This document shows, in pieces, positions 10,585 to 19,946 of a stretch of 64,000 nucleotides of DNA. This DNA is from Gordius sp. MW1. Taxonomy: Eukaryota > Nematomorpha > Gordioida > Gordea > Gordiidae. The notes under the pieces are model-generated. The model did no database searches. It worked only from the letters and a program-made list of their open reading frames with translations, and was not told where the DNA came from. The stretch is taken from the NCBI GenBank assembly GCA_964036665.1, contig OZ038532.1, positions 7,316,001 to 7,380,000 on the forward strand, in the 5' to 3' direction. The stretch's first letter is position 1, and each line of letters opens with the position of its first letter. The translations under genes and the position numbers were made by a program.

Positions 10585-13500
10585 TGTTATGTAGGGCTAC
10601 CCAGGATGACAATTTAACTGTCCTAAATCCAACACTTTATTCAAGAATTTAATAACCGTTAAGAATCTATTGCGACTAAAATATTTCTACTCACTATTTG
10701 TTTTACAATTAGGTTTAAATAGTAATAACAATAATGATGTAGGATGTTGATAACAAATAAAATGGTAGCGTACAACAATAATACATAGATATAGCGATCA
10801 TTGGTGAGGGGCGTAAATAAAGATGGCGCTAAATAAATATGGCGCATCGTAAACATAAACAACGCCGCTAACAACTACAATTAACGAAATTAACAACCAT
10901 CATCGGGGGGGGGGGGGGGAATTGAAGATGTAGTAAGTATGAAGGTGGTAAGCAATACAATGGGGGGGGGGGGGCTTTAGAAGAATCAAACTAACACGAG
11001 ATCACCGTGACCTTGGATGGGGTATTTTTTTACGACCATTCATTAAATCTATTTTTAACTCTCCCTAAGAGAAAGAAGGGTAATTAAAACTGGAAAAGGA
11101 GGGAATCTAAAACAAAGCGCCTCCAACTGGATCAAACTAAAAATTAAGAGGAGAAAGGGGGGGGGGGGAAACAGGGAGTAGTGATACCACACCTACCCCT
11201 TTTCCCAAAATTAACTCTACCCCTGTGGACCACCCGACAGGGTTAAATTTTCCAACGGTGCTATTAAGGCTCCGCTTGGGTTCAGATCCCACTTCTGACA
11301 CCAAATGTTATGTAGGGCTATTCAGGATGACAATTTAACTGTCCTAAATCCAACACTTTATTCAAGAATTTAATAACCGTTAAGAATCTATTGCGACTAA
11401 AATATTTCTACTCACTATTAATTGCTATGCAATTTATGGGCTCGTTTTTTGTTGTCCGTCCGTTGTCCGTCTGTCCGTCCCTATCTATTTGCATTGGGTA
11501 TATTAGGTTATCGATTTTTTAAATTTATGCACGAGAAAGAGGTGCCCCACCCCTCATCTCTATCTCCCTCGCTGTGTTATTTTTTAAATTAATGCATAAG
11601 AGGTGCCCCACCCCTTATCTCTATCTCCCTCGCTTTCGGGCGGGGTCGGGTTTTAATTGCTATGTTAAATTAATGCATAAGTATATCTATTCGTTTTTGA
11701 ATTGGGTAACATTGATATTAATTGCTATAATTACCCTATGCCCTCCACTACAAGGGCCTATGCCTCTACTGATATGGGTCCCTGTGCCCCTACAAAAGCC
11801 TATGCCTCTATTAATGTGGGTTCGAACCCCGGCGAATGTTCTGAATTGCTGGTTCGATTCCCGGAGAGGGCAAAATTTTTTTTTATTTTTTAAATTAAAT
11901 TAATATATTTTTCCTGTTATTACCATTGATAATATGACTTTTTGGCCGTCCGCTTGTTTTATTATTGTTTCATTTTATTATATAATAAACATAAATAAAA
12001 GTTGTTTACTTTTAATTGCTATGCAATTTAACTAGTTTTTGGGTTAGAATCCCGGAGTTTTTTTGGCTCTTATGATTGTTCTTGTTACTATCATTGATAA
12101 TAAGACTTTTTGGCCGTCCGCTGGCTGCTGACCAATGAAAAAAATGACCATTGGCCAAAATATGAATCCGAGTTTATTTTTTCGTTTTTTTTTGACTATT
12201 ATGATTGTTCCTGTTACTATACGACTTTTTGGCCGTCCGCTGGCTCCTGACCGATGGAAAAAATGACCATTGGCCAAAATGTGAATCGAAATTATTTTTT
12301 TCGTTTTTTTACTATTATGATTGTTCTTGTCCTACCATTGCTATTATGACTTTTTTAATTGCTATGCAATTTATGGGCTCGTTTTTTGTTGTCCGTCCGT
12401 CCGTCCGTCCGTTGTCCGTCCGTCCCTATCTATTTGCATTGGGTATATTAGGTTATCGATTTTTTAAATTAATGCATGAGAAAGAGGTGCCCCACCCCTC
12501 ATCTCTATCTCCCTCGCTGCGTTATTTTTAAAATTAATGCGTAAGAGGTGCCCCACCCCTCATCTCTATCTCCCTCGCTTTCGGGCGGGGTCGGGTTTTA
12601 ATTGCTATATTAAATTAATGCATAAGTATATTTATTCGTTTTTGAATTGGGTAACATTGATATTAATTGCTATAATTACCCTATGCCCTCTACTACAAGG
12701 GCCTATGCCTCTACTGATATGGGTCCCTGTGCCCCTACAAAAGCCTATGCCTCTATTAATGTGGGTTCGAACCCAAGCGAACGTTCTGAATTGCTGGTTC
12801 GATTCCCGGAGAGGGCAAAAAATTTTTTTATTTTTTAAATTAAATTAATATATTTTTCCTGTTACTACCATTGATAATATGACTTTTTGGCCCGTCCGCT
12901 TGTTCTATTATTGTTTCATTTTATTATATAATAAACATAAATAAAAGTTGTTTACTTTTAATTGCTATGCAATTAAACTAGTTTTTGGGTTAGAAACCCG
13001 GAGTTTTTTTGACTCTTATGATTGTTCTTGTTACTATCATTGATAATAAGACTTTTTGGCCGTCCGCTGGCTGCTGACCAATGAAAAAAATGACCATTGG
13101 CCAAAATGTGAATCCGAGTTTATTTTTTCGTTTTTTTGACTATTATGATTGTTCCTGTTACTACCATTGCTATTATGACTTTTTGGCCGTCCCTGGCTCC
13201 TGACCGTTGGAAAAAATGACCTTTGGCCAAAATGTGAATCGAAATTATTTGTTTCGTTTATTTTTGACTATTATGATTGTTCCTGTTCCTACCATTGCTA
13301 TTATGACTTTTTGGTCGTCCGCTGGCTGCTGACCAATGGAATAAAATGACCATTGGCCAAAATGTGATTCGAGAATTTTTTTTTTCTCGTTTTTTTGACT
13401 ATTATGAATTTATATTTACTTTTACCGTGTCCTGGCTGCTGACCAATGGAAAAAAATGACCATTGGCCAAAATGTGATTCGAAATTTTTTTTTCGTTTTT

Positions 13501-14612
13501 TTTACTCTTTTGAATTTATATTCATTTTTACCGTGTGCTGGCTGCTGACCAATGGAAAAAAATGACCATTGGCCAAAGTGAGCATCAAATTGTTTTTCCC
13601 GTTTTTTTGGCTATCATTGACTTATAGAGTATCTGTTGGTACTGACCAATGGAGAAAAAATGACCATTCGCCAAATTTTTGATTTTTTAATTAGTTCAAA
13701 TTCAACAAAAAATTTCTCCCAACAATTCTGCAAATTCTTAACATTGTGATGTTTTATAATATAATGTTTGTTAGACCTATAATCACTAAAGGCCATAAAA
13801 ACGAATGTAATACGCAACTAGATGCAAACACTAAATCTAACCCTAACCCTCCTTGCCTATATTACATTTTGCCTATATTACATTTTGCCTATAAATGGAA
13901 AATTTGTATAAATAATTAATTAATCATTAGGCATTTAATACCCCCCTATAGGCATTCTCGCCCCTTCCCACCTTTCTCGCCCATAAATTGCATAGCAAAT
14001 ATGATACAACATTTATACGAAGTATAGATGAGTTCCCCCCTTCCCTTCCCCCCTTCCCTTCCCCCCTTCCCTTCCCCCCTCCCCCTTCCCACGAAGGCCG
14101 AAGGCCCGAGTTTTCGTTTTACAATTCGGTTTAAATAGTAATAACAATAATGATGTATGATGTAGGATGTTGATAACAAATAAAATGGTAGCGTACAACA
14201 ATAATACATAGATATAGAGATCATTGGTGAGGGGGGTAAATAAAGATGGCGCTAAATAAATATGGCGCATCGTAAACATAAACAACGCCGCTAACAACTA
14301 ACAATTAACGAAATTAACAACCATCATCGGGGGGGGGGGGGGGGAGAATTGAAGATGTAGTAAGTATGAAGGTGGTAAGCAATACAATGGGGGGGGGGCT
14401 TTAGAAGAATCAAACTAACACGAGATCACCGTGACCTTGGATGGGGTATTTTTTTACGACCATTTATTAAATCTATTTTTAACTCTCCCTAAGAGAAAGA
14501 AGGGTAATTAAAACTGGAAAAGGAGGGAATCTAAAACAAAGCGCCTCCAACTGGATCAAACTAAAAATTAAGAGGAGAAAGGGGAGGGGGAACAGGGAGT
14601 AGTGATACCACA
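10585..14612 (-). mobile_element. TRIM-like LTR element, right LTR split by a Helentron-like element
   Basis: The left LTR is 10585-11191 (607 bases, TGTTATG to CCACA). The right LTR is 11306-11417 plus 14114-14612. The internal region is only 114 bases (11192-11305). Read on the minus strand it has a primer-binding-site-like start next to the right LTR (TGGTGTCAGAAGTGGGATC) and a polypurine run GGGAAAAGGGGTAGG next to the left LTR. With both signals and no coding, this is the TRIM layout. Flanks read ATAAC on the left and ATAAG on the right, probably a 4-bp duplication. The LTRs contain poly-G runs. Confidence 0.82.
11418..14113 (+). mobile_element. Helentron-like element B
   Basis: It starts TTAATTGCTATGCAATTTAT and ends with a GGCC-GAA-GGCC hairpin (14090-14108) and T-rich DNA. 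The reverse of the 5' motif lies at 13979-14000, about 110 bases inside the end. It splits the right LTR of the TRIM. Comparison with the intact left LTR shows insertion into a short T run with no clear duplication, as expected for Helentrons. Inside lie CCAATGG-hairpin tandem units, tRNA T-arm-like words and two long direct copies of the 5' segment (11416-11960 and 12356-12920). Non-coding. Confidence 0.68.
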
Positions 14613-14819
14613 ATAAGCGAGGGAGATAAAGATGAGGGGTGGGGCACCTCTTTCTTATGCATTAATTTAAAAAATCGATAACTTAATATACCCAATGCAA
14701 ATAGATAGGGGGACGGACGGACGGACAACGGACGGACGGACGGACACCAAAAAACGAGCCCATAAATTGCATAGCAATTAATAATTAAATTGTGTTAAGA
14801 TATCTGAAAACCTATCAAC

Positions 14820-15311
14820 TTTCTCAGGACCACCTAGAAATTTACTTTTCTGTGATTGGTCCAAAGGAGGTTTTCCTACAATCCTTCTGCTTAGCAACTT
14901 CGGGCAGCTGTAAGGGGCACTTTGTGTGCCAGAGTCATTAATAATAACAACGGCAATTGTTTTGATTTTGGGGATAATACAATCATTTGTGGTGATTTTC
15001 AACGAAGAAAAGAAGAAGATGTTCTAATAGATGACGAGGACGATGAAATTCTTAATGTATCGCAATTACCAGCTTTTTGTGACAACATTATCGTTTATAT
15101 TTCTGCTTATATTCTAAGAAACCTAGTTGAGAAAGGTAAATTGATCTGTATCGAATGTATTTCATTTTTATCATCTATTCCTAATGATTCTTTAACTAAA
15201 AATTATTATTTAATTAATATAAAGAATAATTTTTTAATTTTATTATGTAAAACTACGTACTCTATCTTTAATAATTTTAAAAATAGAAATTTATTAAATG
15301 AAAAAACATAA
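14820..15311 (+). pseudogene. P/THAP9-like transposase, C-terminal part
   Basis: The clear frame (14922-15311) has N-I-I-V-Y-I-S-A-Y-I-L-R-N-L-V-E-K followed by a C-x-x-C pair. This is the conserved C-terminal end of P-element transposases (a Y-I-A-G-Y/F-V-V-R-K-L segment with CxxC). Just upstream, in another frame, W-S-K-G-G-F and S-N-G-N-C-like words match the region that normally precedes it. This is the second half of the pseudogene starting at 3619, cut apart by the Helentron-like insertion. Confidence 0.62.
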
Positions 15312-15824
15312 ACTCAATTATATTAAATATAATAGTTTCTTATGTAATCGGTTCTAATATTTTTTATACACTAAATAATCACCTTATTAATGAAGATTTA
15401 ATACATTTGAAAATCTTAATAAATTTAATAGTTTTGAAAAATTTTTAAATCCTTCTTCATAATCATTCCCGTAATATAAATCCAAAATTAAGAATAAAAA
15501 TAAGAAATAAATTTAGTAAAAATGTTTTATTTTTAGGTCAATAAACAGTCAATTTACGTATTTCGCTAGTAATAAATTTGAACAAAATTTTAAACATAAT
15601 ATAGATGGCTCGAAATTGTTAATTTTATATATCATTACAGGTTTTACTTTTTAATTTTTGTGAAATGTGTCAATAATATCTATTTTAAAATACTGTTGTT
15701 GATATCTAACTAGTTTAATATGTTTCATTCACCTTTTTAAAATAATTTAATCTAGAAAAATGTGTTTATCAAAATGGCGGAAAAAACACACACATTTAAA
15801 CCGTGATTATGTAGTCTTGTATAT

Positions 15825-16514
15825 TATAGAAAGACAAATAAAACCATGATAATATTATTTATTAATTATTGATAAAGATACCACATATATGAACGTTAAT
15901 TTGTTGAACATGGGTAAAACATTTCAGGTCTGAAATGAACACCTAAAATTTTTTGAAAATATCATACATCTTGTAATATCTTACTTATTCATGGAATCAA
16001 ATCCTTTTTTCTTTAACTCTCCTGTACCAACAAAACGGCACAACGAAAAAGTAGTGTCTATCAAAATGGTGGCAAATTTAACACACAATTTGCCATATGG
16101 AACATATGACATGGGCAGTCTATGGGTATAATAGAGCCATGGATCGAAATTGTTCTGCAAAATGTGGAACAATACTTTGGCGGTCGTGTGTGATTGCAGT
16201 AATAAAAATAATGATATTTTTAATGAAATTGGCTACCCCCGGGTCCTAATTTATCCAGGGTCGTGACCATTAGAGATGAAAATTAAATTGATTCAGTATC
16301 TGTTAGATTCAATTAATATATCCACTATAGTAAAGTTTAAAAAAGCATTTAGGCCCAAAAAGTATATTTGTACCAAGACGAGGTCACAAAGCTATAAATT
16401 TAATAAAAGCTCTTTTTTCAAACTTTTTTGATGCAATAACAGTTAAGGCATCTGAAACGATTTGGTTAGAATATACAAAAACGTGTTAATAAAATACCTA
16501 TCATGTTTCTTTAA
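15825..16514. other. Non-coding stretch with a second P-like terminus
   Basis: Around 16050-16130 the minus strand reads CATAGACTGCCCATG followed by GCCACCATTTTGATAGAC, resembling the neighbouring P-element terminus (CATAGACT and CCGCCATTTTGAT). It is probably the end of a related relic. Nothing else is visible. Confidence 0.4.
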
Positions 16515-16838
16515 TCTTATATATAAAAATGAAACTATGTGTGTGTGTGTATATATGCCGCCCCCAATTTTGGAAAACTGCCAGACCGATTTGGCTCAAA
16601 ATTTCACAGTTTATTTCTGACACTCCGGAGCATGTTTTGAGCCAAATCGGCCCAGTAGTTTTCGAGTATTCGTAGGCGTGCACTGTATACGGAAATAGAA
16701 CAATAGAAGTAGAACATATAGACATCAAACTTTATTTTTACTTCAATAACCGCTTTATCATCATATATGCCCTAAAATTCCAACATAATTTAATACACCC
16801 GGGGAAATGGCAAAACAACGTTTGCCGGGTTCATCTAG
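16515..16838 (+). mobile_element. Short non-autonomous Helitron, copy 1
   Basis: It begins TC after an A and ends CTAG before a T (GCCGGGTTCATCTAG), with no target duplication: the Helitron insertion rule. A GGCAAA/TTTGCC stem sits just before the end. A TG microsatellite lies near the 5' end. A near-identical copy is at 60609-60943, and a 3' fragment is at 63291-63440 on the other strand. Confidence 0.78.
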
Positions 16839-16886
16839 TATTTTAATACCAAAGGGCTTTCTTGTTTAGTCCATTAACTTTATACT

Positions 16887-17678
16887 ATGTGTATGTATTT
16901 ATTTTTTTATATTTTAATAAATGCAAAAATTATTCTCGATTTAGAATGCCACATTTTAATACTTGCTTTGTTCTTAATAAATGATGTCGCATTCAATCTC
17001 ATTCTTTTTATTATTAGCTTTGTAATTTTTATTCAAACTTATAGTGCGCCTGCTAAAGGTTTACTTATATTTTTTATATAAATATACTTTTTTATATAGT
17101 TATCTTATAGACTTCATTAAATATATTAAATCAACCACAAATTAATGATGTTAAAATAAAAGTTAATAAATTAATTTTCTTCTAAATCGTCCTAATGATA
17201 TATTATTAGACTTATATAGTTATAAATGATAAGAAACTCTTCGCTTTTTTATGTCGCATCGCATACACCAAAAACTTTAAAAATTAATTTATCTTTTATT
17301 ATATAAACTAATTAAAACAAAATAATTTTGCACATCTAGTACGAACCACTTTCTTTTATTTATAAGTTAGTGTCAAAATATTGGTAGCATTTGTATCGAT
17401 GGATATATAAATTTGGCCAACATTAAGTATTGAAAAAAGATTTTAAACACCAAAAAACTAATTATTATTTATATTATTTTTAAGATGCTTGCAGCTTACC
17501 ACGAAATCCTGGACCTTGCAAAGCTATATTAACTAAGTTCTATTACGACGTAGCATCGAAGAAATGCAAGCCATTTTTTTACGGGGGTTGTAAAGGAAAT
17601 GAAAATAGATTTCTAAACATGTCTATGTGTATACAAGATTGTGGAGGATTAGTTTATCCAAAATTAACGAAAGCCTAG
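16887..17678 (+). CDS. Second secreted Kunitz protein (paralogue)
   Basis: The second exon, 17485-17678, is sure. After a TTTTTAAG acceptor it encodes a full Kunitz domain with six cysteines, FYYD, FFYGGC and a short tail ending K-L-T-K-A. The P1 position is lysine (P-C-K-A), suited to trypsin-like proteases or to a channel-blocking role, unlike the glutamate of the first paralogue. The proposed first exon, 16887-17058, ends in frame after a long hydrophobic run and F-I-Q-T-Y-S-A-P-A-K, with a phase-1 GT donor (GTTTAC, weak). Phase and position match the first Kunitz gene, but its N-terminus is long for a signal peptide, so its start is uncertain; the true start may lie in another exon. Confidence 0.68.
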
Positions 17679-18030
17679 AAGTATGTGGTCGGCGTTATAC
17701 TTGTTAATGCTAACTAATAATTGTATGTATACAAAAATTTAAGTTTTATACACAGTGGATAATATATTTTATAGCCTATGTTCACAATTTAACATGACTA
17801 TTTTAAAGTTACTTATATGAATTTGATGCTTCTGAGTAGGGCGTAGCCAGGGTTTGAGTGGGGTGGCAAATAATTAGGGTTCTAAAGAGAAGCAAAATAA
17901 ACATAATATATTAAACATAAAATAATTATTAAATTAAAGGGAGTGTAACAGCCTGTCCCAAACTCACCTTGGCGATGTAATTAATCTCATTTAATTAATT
18001 TTAAAAAAATCCCCATTTTAACGCGTTATC
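17679..18030. other. 3' flank of the second Kunitz gene
   Basis: AT-rich. A CGTAGCC MITE fragment (GGGCGTAGCCAGGGTTTGAG) starts near 17838. Nothing else was identified. Confidence 0.45.
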
Positions 18031-18806
18031 CAGGGGTCGGCAACCTGTTTGTCCTTAAGGGCGCAATACTAAATTTGAAAATCACTGAGGGCGCATATTT
18101 TACAGATAATCAACAGGTATAAATAGGCATTAAAAAACAGATTTTTTATAACTTTATTTTGTTGGTGTCATACATAATAATTGAGTGTGAAACTTGGGTG
18201 TCCATATTTTCTGCTAATTTCTTATAATCCATCCGTAAATGGTTTTTTATTCTTAGCTAGCTAATGCGATATTTTATATGACGCGATCGGTGCTGCTTTC
18301 TGTTGTTGCAGTGGTTTAGTAAAAAAACTTTGCTGGTTAGTTCTTGAAGATTTTAAGGAAATAATTTTTTTTCTTCTAATTTCAGAGTTCATTGGATAGT
18401 CACTATCAAAATTTGTATGAACGGTCTTAAAATGTCGTTCAATTTTACTTTTCTTGGGAATCGCAACACTATTATTACACAACAAACAAATACACTTCCC
18501 TTTGTAATCAACGAAACAATATAGATGTTCCCATTCATCGTTAAAATAATATGTTCTTTCTCTTTTACATTTATCCATGAAGGGTTTTGAAAGAAAAGAA
18601 TTATTTCGGATTACTTGGTAGTTTTAAATAGTTTTAAATGCACGGTCAACGCGTGGTCTATTTGAAATACGATCACACACTAACAAAAAATACGTGCGTG
18701 TTATTAGATACGCTCATATGATACATTTACATTAGTCCAGCGAGGGCGCATTAAAAATCGATCAGGGTCGCCATGGCGCCCACGGGCGCCGCGTTGCCTA
18801 CCCCTG
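18031..18806 (-). mobile_element. hAT element, internally deleted
   Basis: It starts CAGGGGTCGGCAACCT and ends, read inversely, CAGGGGTAGGCAACG: the classic terminal inverted repeat of hAT elements. It is 776 bases long and keeps only the beginning of a transposase (18261-18578). The eight bases on each side (GCGTTATC and ATTTAATC) agree only in part, so the duplication has decayed or one flank was changed. Confidence 0.82.
18261..18578 (-). pseudogene. N-terminal piece of a ZBED/GTF2IRD2-type hAT transposase
   Basis: 105 codons with a BED-like zinc finger (C-L-L-C, then K-I-E-R-H-F-K-T-V-H), followed by a Y-P-M-N-S-E-I-R-R-K-K segment and QSFFTKPLQQQKAAPIASYK. This order is the N-terminus of hAT transposases related to domesticated ZBED5, EPM2AIP1 and GTF2IRD2-like proteins. 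The catalytic core and dimerisation domain are missing. It lies within the hAT inverted repeats, so it is the remnant of that element's own gene. Confidence 0.8.
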
Positions 18807-19946
18807 ATTTAATCATTAGTAAAGTGGACCATGTGTGCCGAATTAGTTAGCAGGGGTTGTGAATCGTCATACCTATTAAGATGTATGGAATTATATGACA
18901 TAATCATATAACGCGTTAAAACCATGTTAAAACGCGTTATTTTGATGCACTTACAATTCCATTTTGCGAAATAGTATATAAATTTAGGCATTTGTATTCG
19001 ATTGTAAAGCCTTTCCACAACTAAAGAATGCTTTTGTATATTAAATTGCTGCAATATTTATTTTGTCGCCTGTAAATAAATAATCCTATCCTACTTCACA
19101 AAATGTGTTTAAAGGTTTAGGCAAAAATTAGCTTAAACACATTAAAACACTTTGAGAACTTTGTAATGATGAGTTCAATTAGCTTGGATGTTAACTCATT
19201 ATCTGTCACTTACAAAGTGACCTAAAGCAAACCCATTAGCTAATTGCCTTCTATACTACAATGATAATAAATTTTTTATTAGCTATCGAGTCGATCGTAA
19301 AGTTGAGACCATTAAATGGATGTAGATTTTAAGTGGGCTTGAGGAAGGAAAATATTGATCTACAACAACTTAAGAAAGCTGGAATTATAAAAAGCTGTAA
19401 CTTTAATTTTTAAGTATAAGTTATTTAATGAGTCCTAACCAGATCAATCTTAAATGTCGTATATTTTTATAAACCTTCATTCCGCTTAGGTGGCAATGTC
19501 CCGTCAAGTATAGTTTAATGTTGCTTATTGCTTTTTGGTCATATCTAGCTTCTTGCATATCTGATTTGGCCAAATTGGGTTGAAATTTTGGTGAAACATG
19601 GAATACGTAGAATTAAAATCAGATAAATAGTCAAAAAATATGTGAAAGGGTTAATTTATAAACAAACATTCAGATCGAGGATTCTATAGTTTCTATTATA
19701 AATTTTCCTATCTTTGGTTTTGAAATAATATACGTAGGTTTTTTATTTTAATCTGATAGTTTACAATAGCGTGCCATAGTTTATAAGGATGTGACAAAAA
19801 TATTTATAGTGTGTTATAAAAATTAAACAAAGCTTAAAAATATGATTAACATAATCTTAAAAGGGTGAAAACGATAAGTTTTTATACATGAGCGTTTTCT
19901 TAGAATTCTTATTAAATGAATGTTGATGCTTGTATATGGCTCTTTT
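18807..19946. other. AT-rich non-coding stretch 3' of the calexcitin-like gene
   Basis: No coding, RNA or repeat signal was recognised. It should contain the 3' untranslated region of the minus-strand EF-hand gene ending at 19947. Confidence 0.45.

Larger units (their letters stand above)
4357..14780 (-). mobile_element. Helentron-like (DINE/HINE-type) element A, interrupted twice
   Basis: On the minus strand the element begins at 14779 with AATTGCTATGCAATTTATGG. It ends at about 4357 with a short hairpin (GGGCC-TTC-GGCCC, 4362-4380) followed by T-rich DNA. A reverse copy of the 5' terminal motif lies about 110 bases inside the 3' hairpin (around 4480-4510), after a GGGAAGG minisatellite. 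This 5' subterminal motif, internal tandem repeats, inner inverted copy and terminal hairpin are the layout of Helentron-associated elements such as DINE-1. Without the Gypsy (5198-9954) and TRIM (10585-14612) insertions the element is about 1.6 kb. It has no coding capacity. Confidence 0.65.
3331..15824 (+). mobile_element. P-element relic, outermost layer of a nested transposon block
   Basis: Inverted ends match over two blocks. The outer block carries GACTACATA and the words TGTGTGTTTTTTCCGCCAT (left about 3331-3400, right about 15757-15815). The inner block carries AACTAGTTAGATATCAACAA (left about 3487-3605, right about 15636-15760). The left arm has about 100 extra bases between the blocks. 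Between the arms lie two pieces of a THAP9/P-type transposase (3619-4346 and about 14820-15311), separated by a Helentron-like insertion at 4357-14780. Removing that insertion restores a small P element on the + strand. The 8-bp target duplication typical of P elements could not be identified. Confidence 0.68.

Noticed and set aside
4357-14113. A giant foldback element
   Set aside because: The inverted symmetry comes from two independent copies of one family in opposite orientation; each has its own 5' and 3' ends and the inner one sits inside an LTR.
13946-14297. Open frames rich in glycine and lysine
   Set aside because: Produced by translation of the GGGAAGG minisatellite and the TRIM LTR; not genes.
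3331-15824. A Polinton/Maverick, suggested by a 12-kb unit with long inverted arms
   Set aside because: No DNA polymerase B, packaging ATPase or capsid genes; the arms belong to separate nested elements (P ends and two opposite Helentron-like copies).
16501-16728. Minus-strand open frame of 75 codons
   Set aside because: It lies within the short Helitron and its TG microsatellite; the same frame is broken in the copy at 60609.
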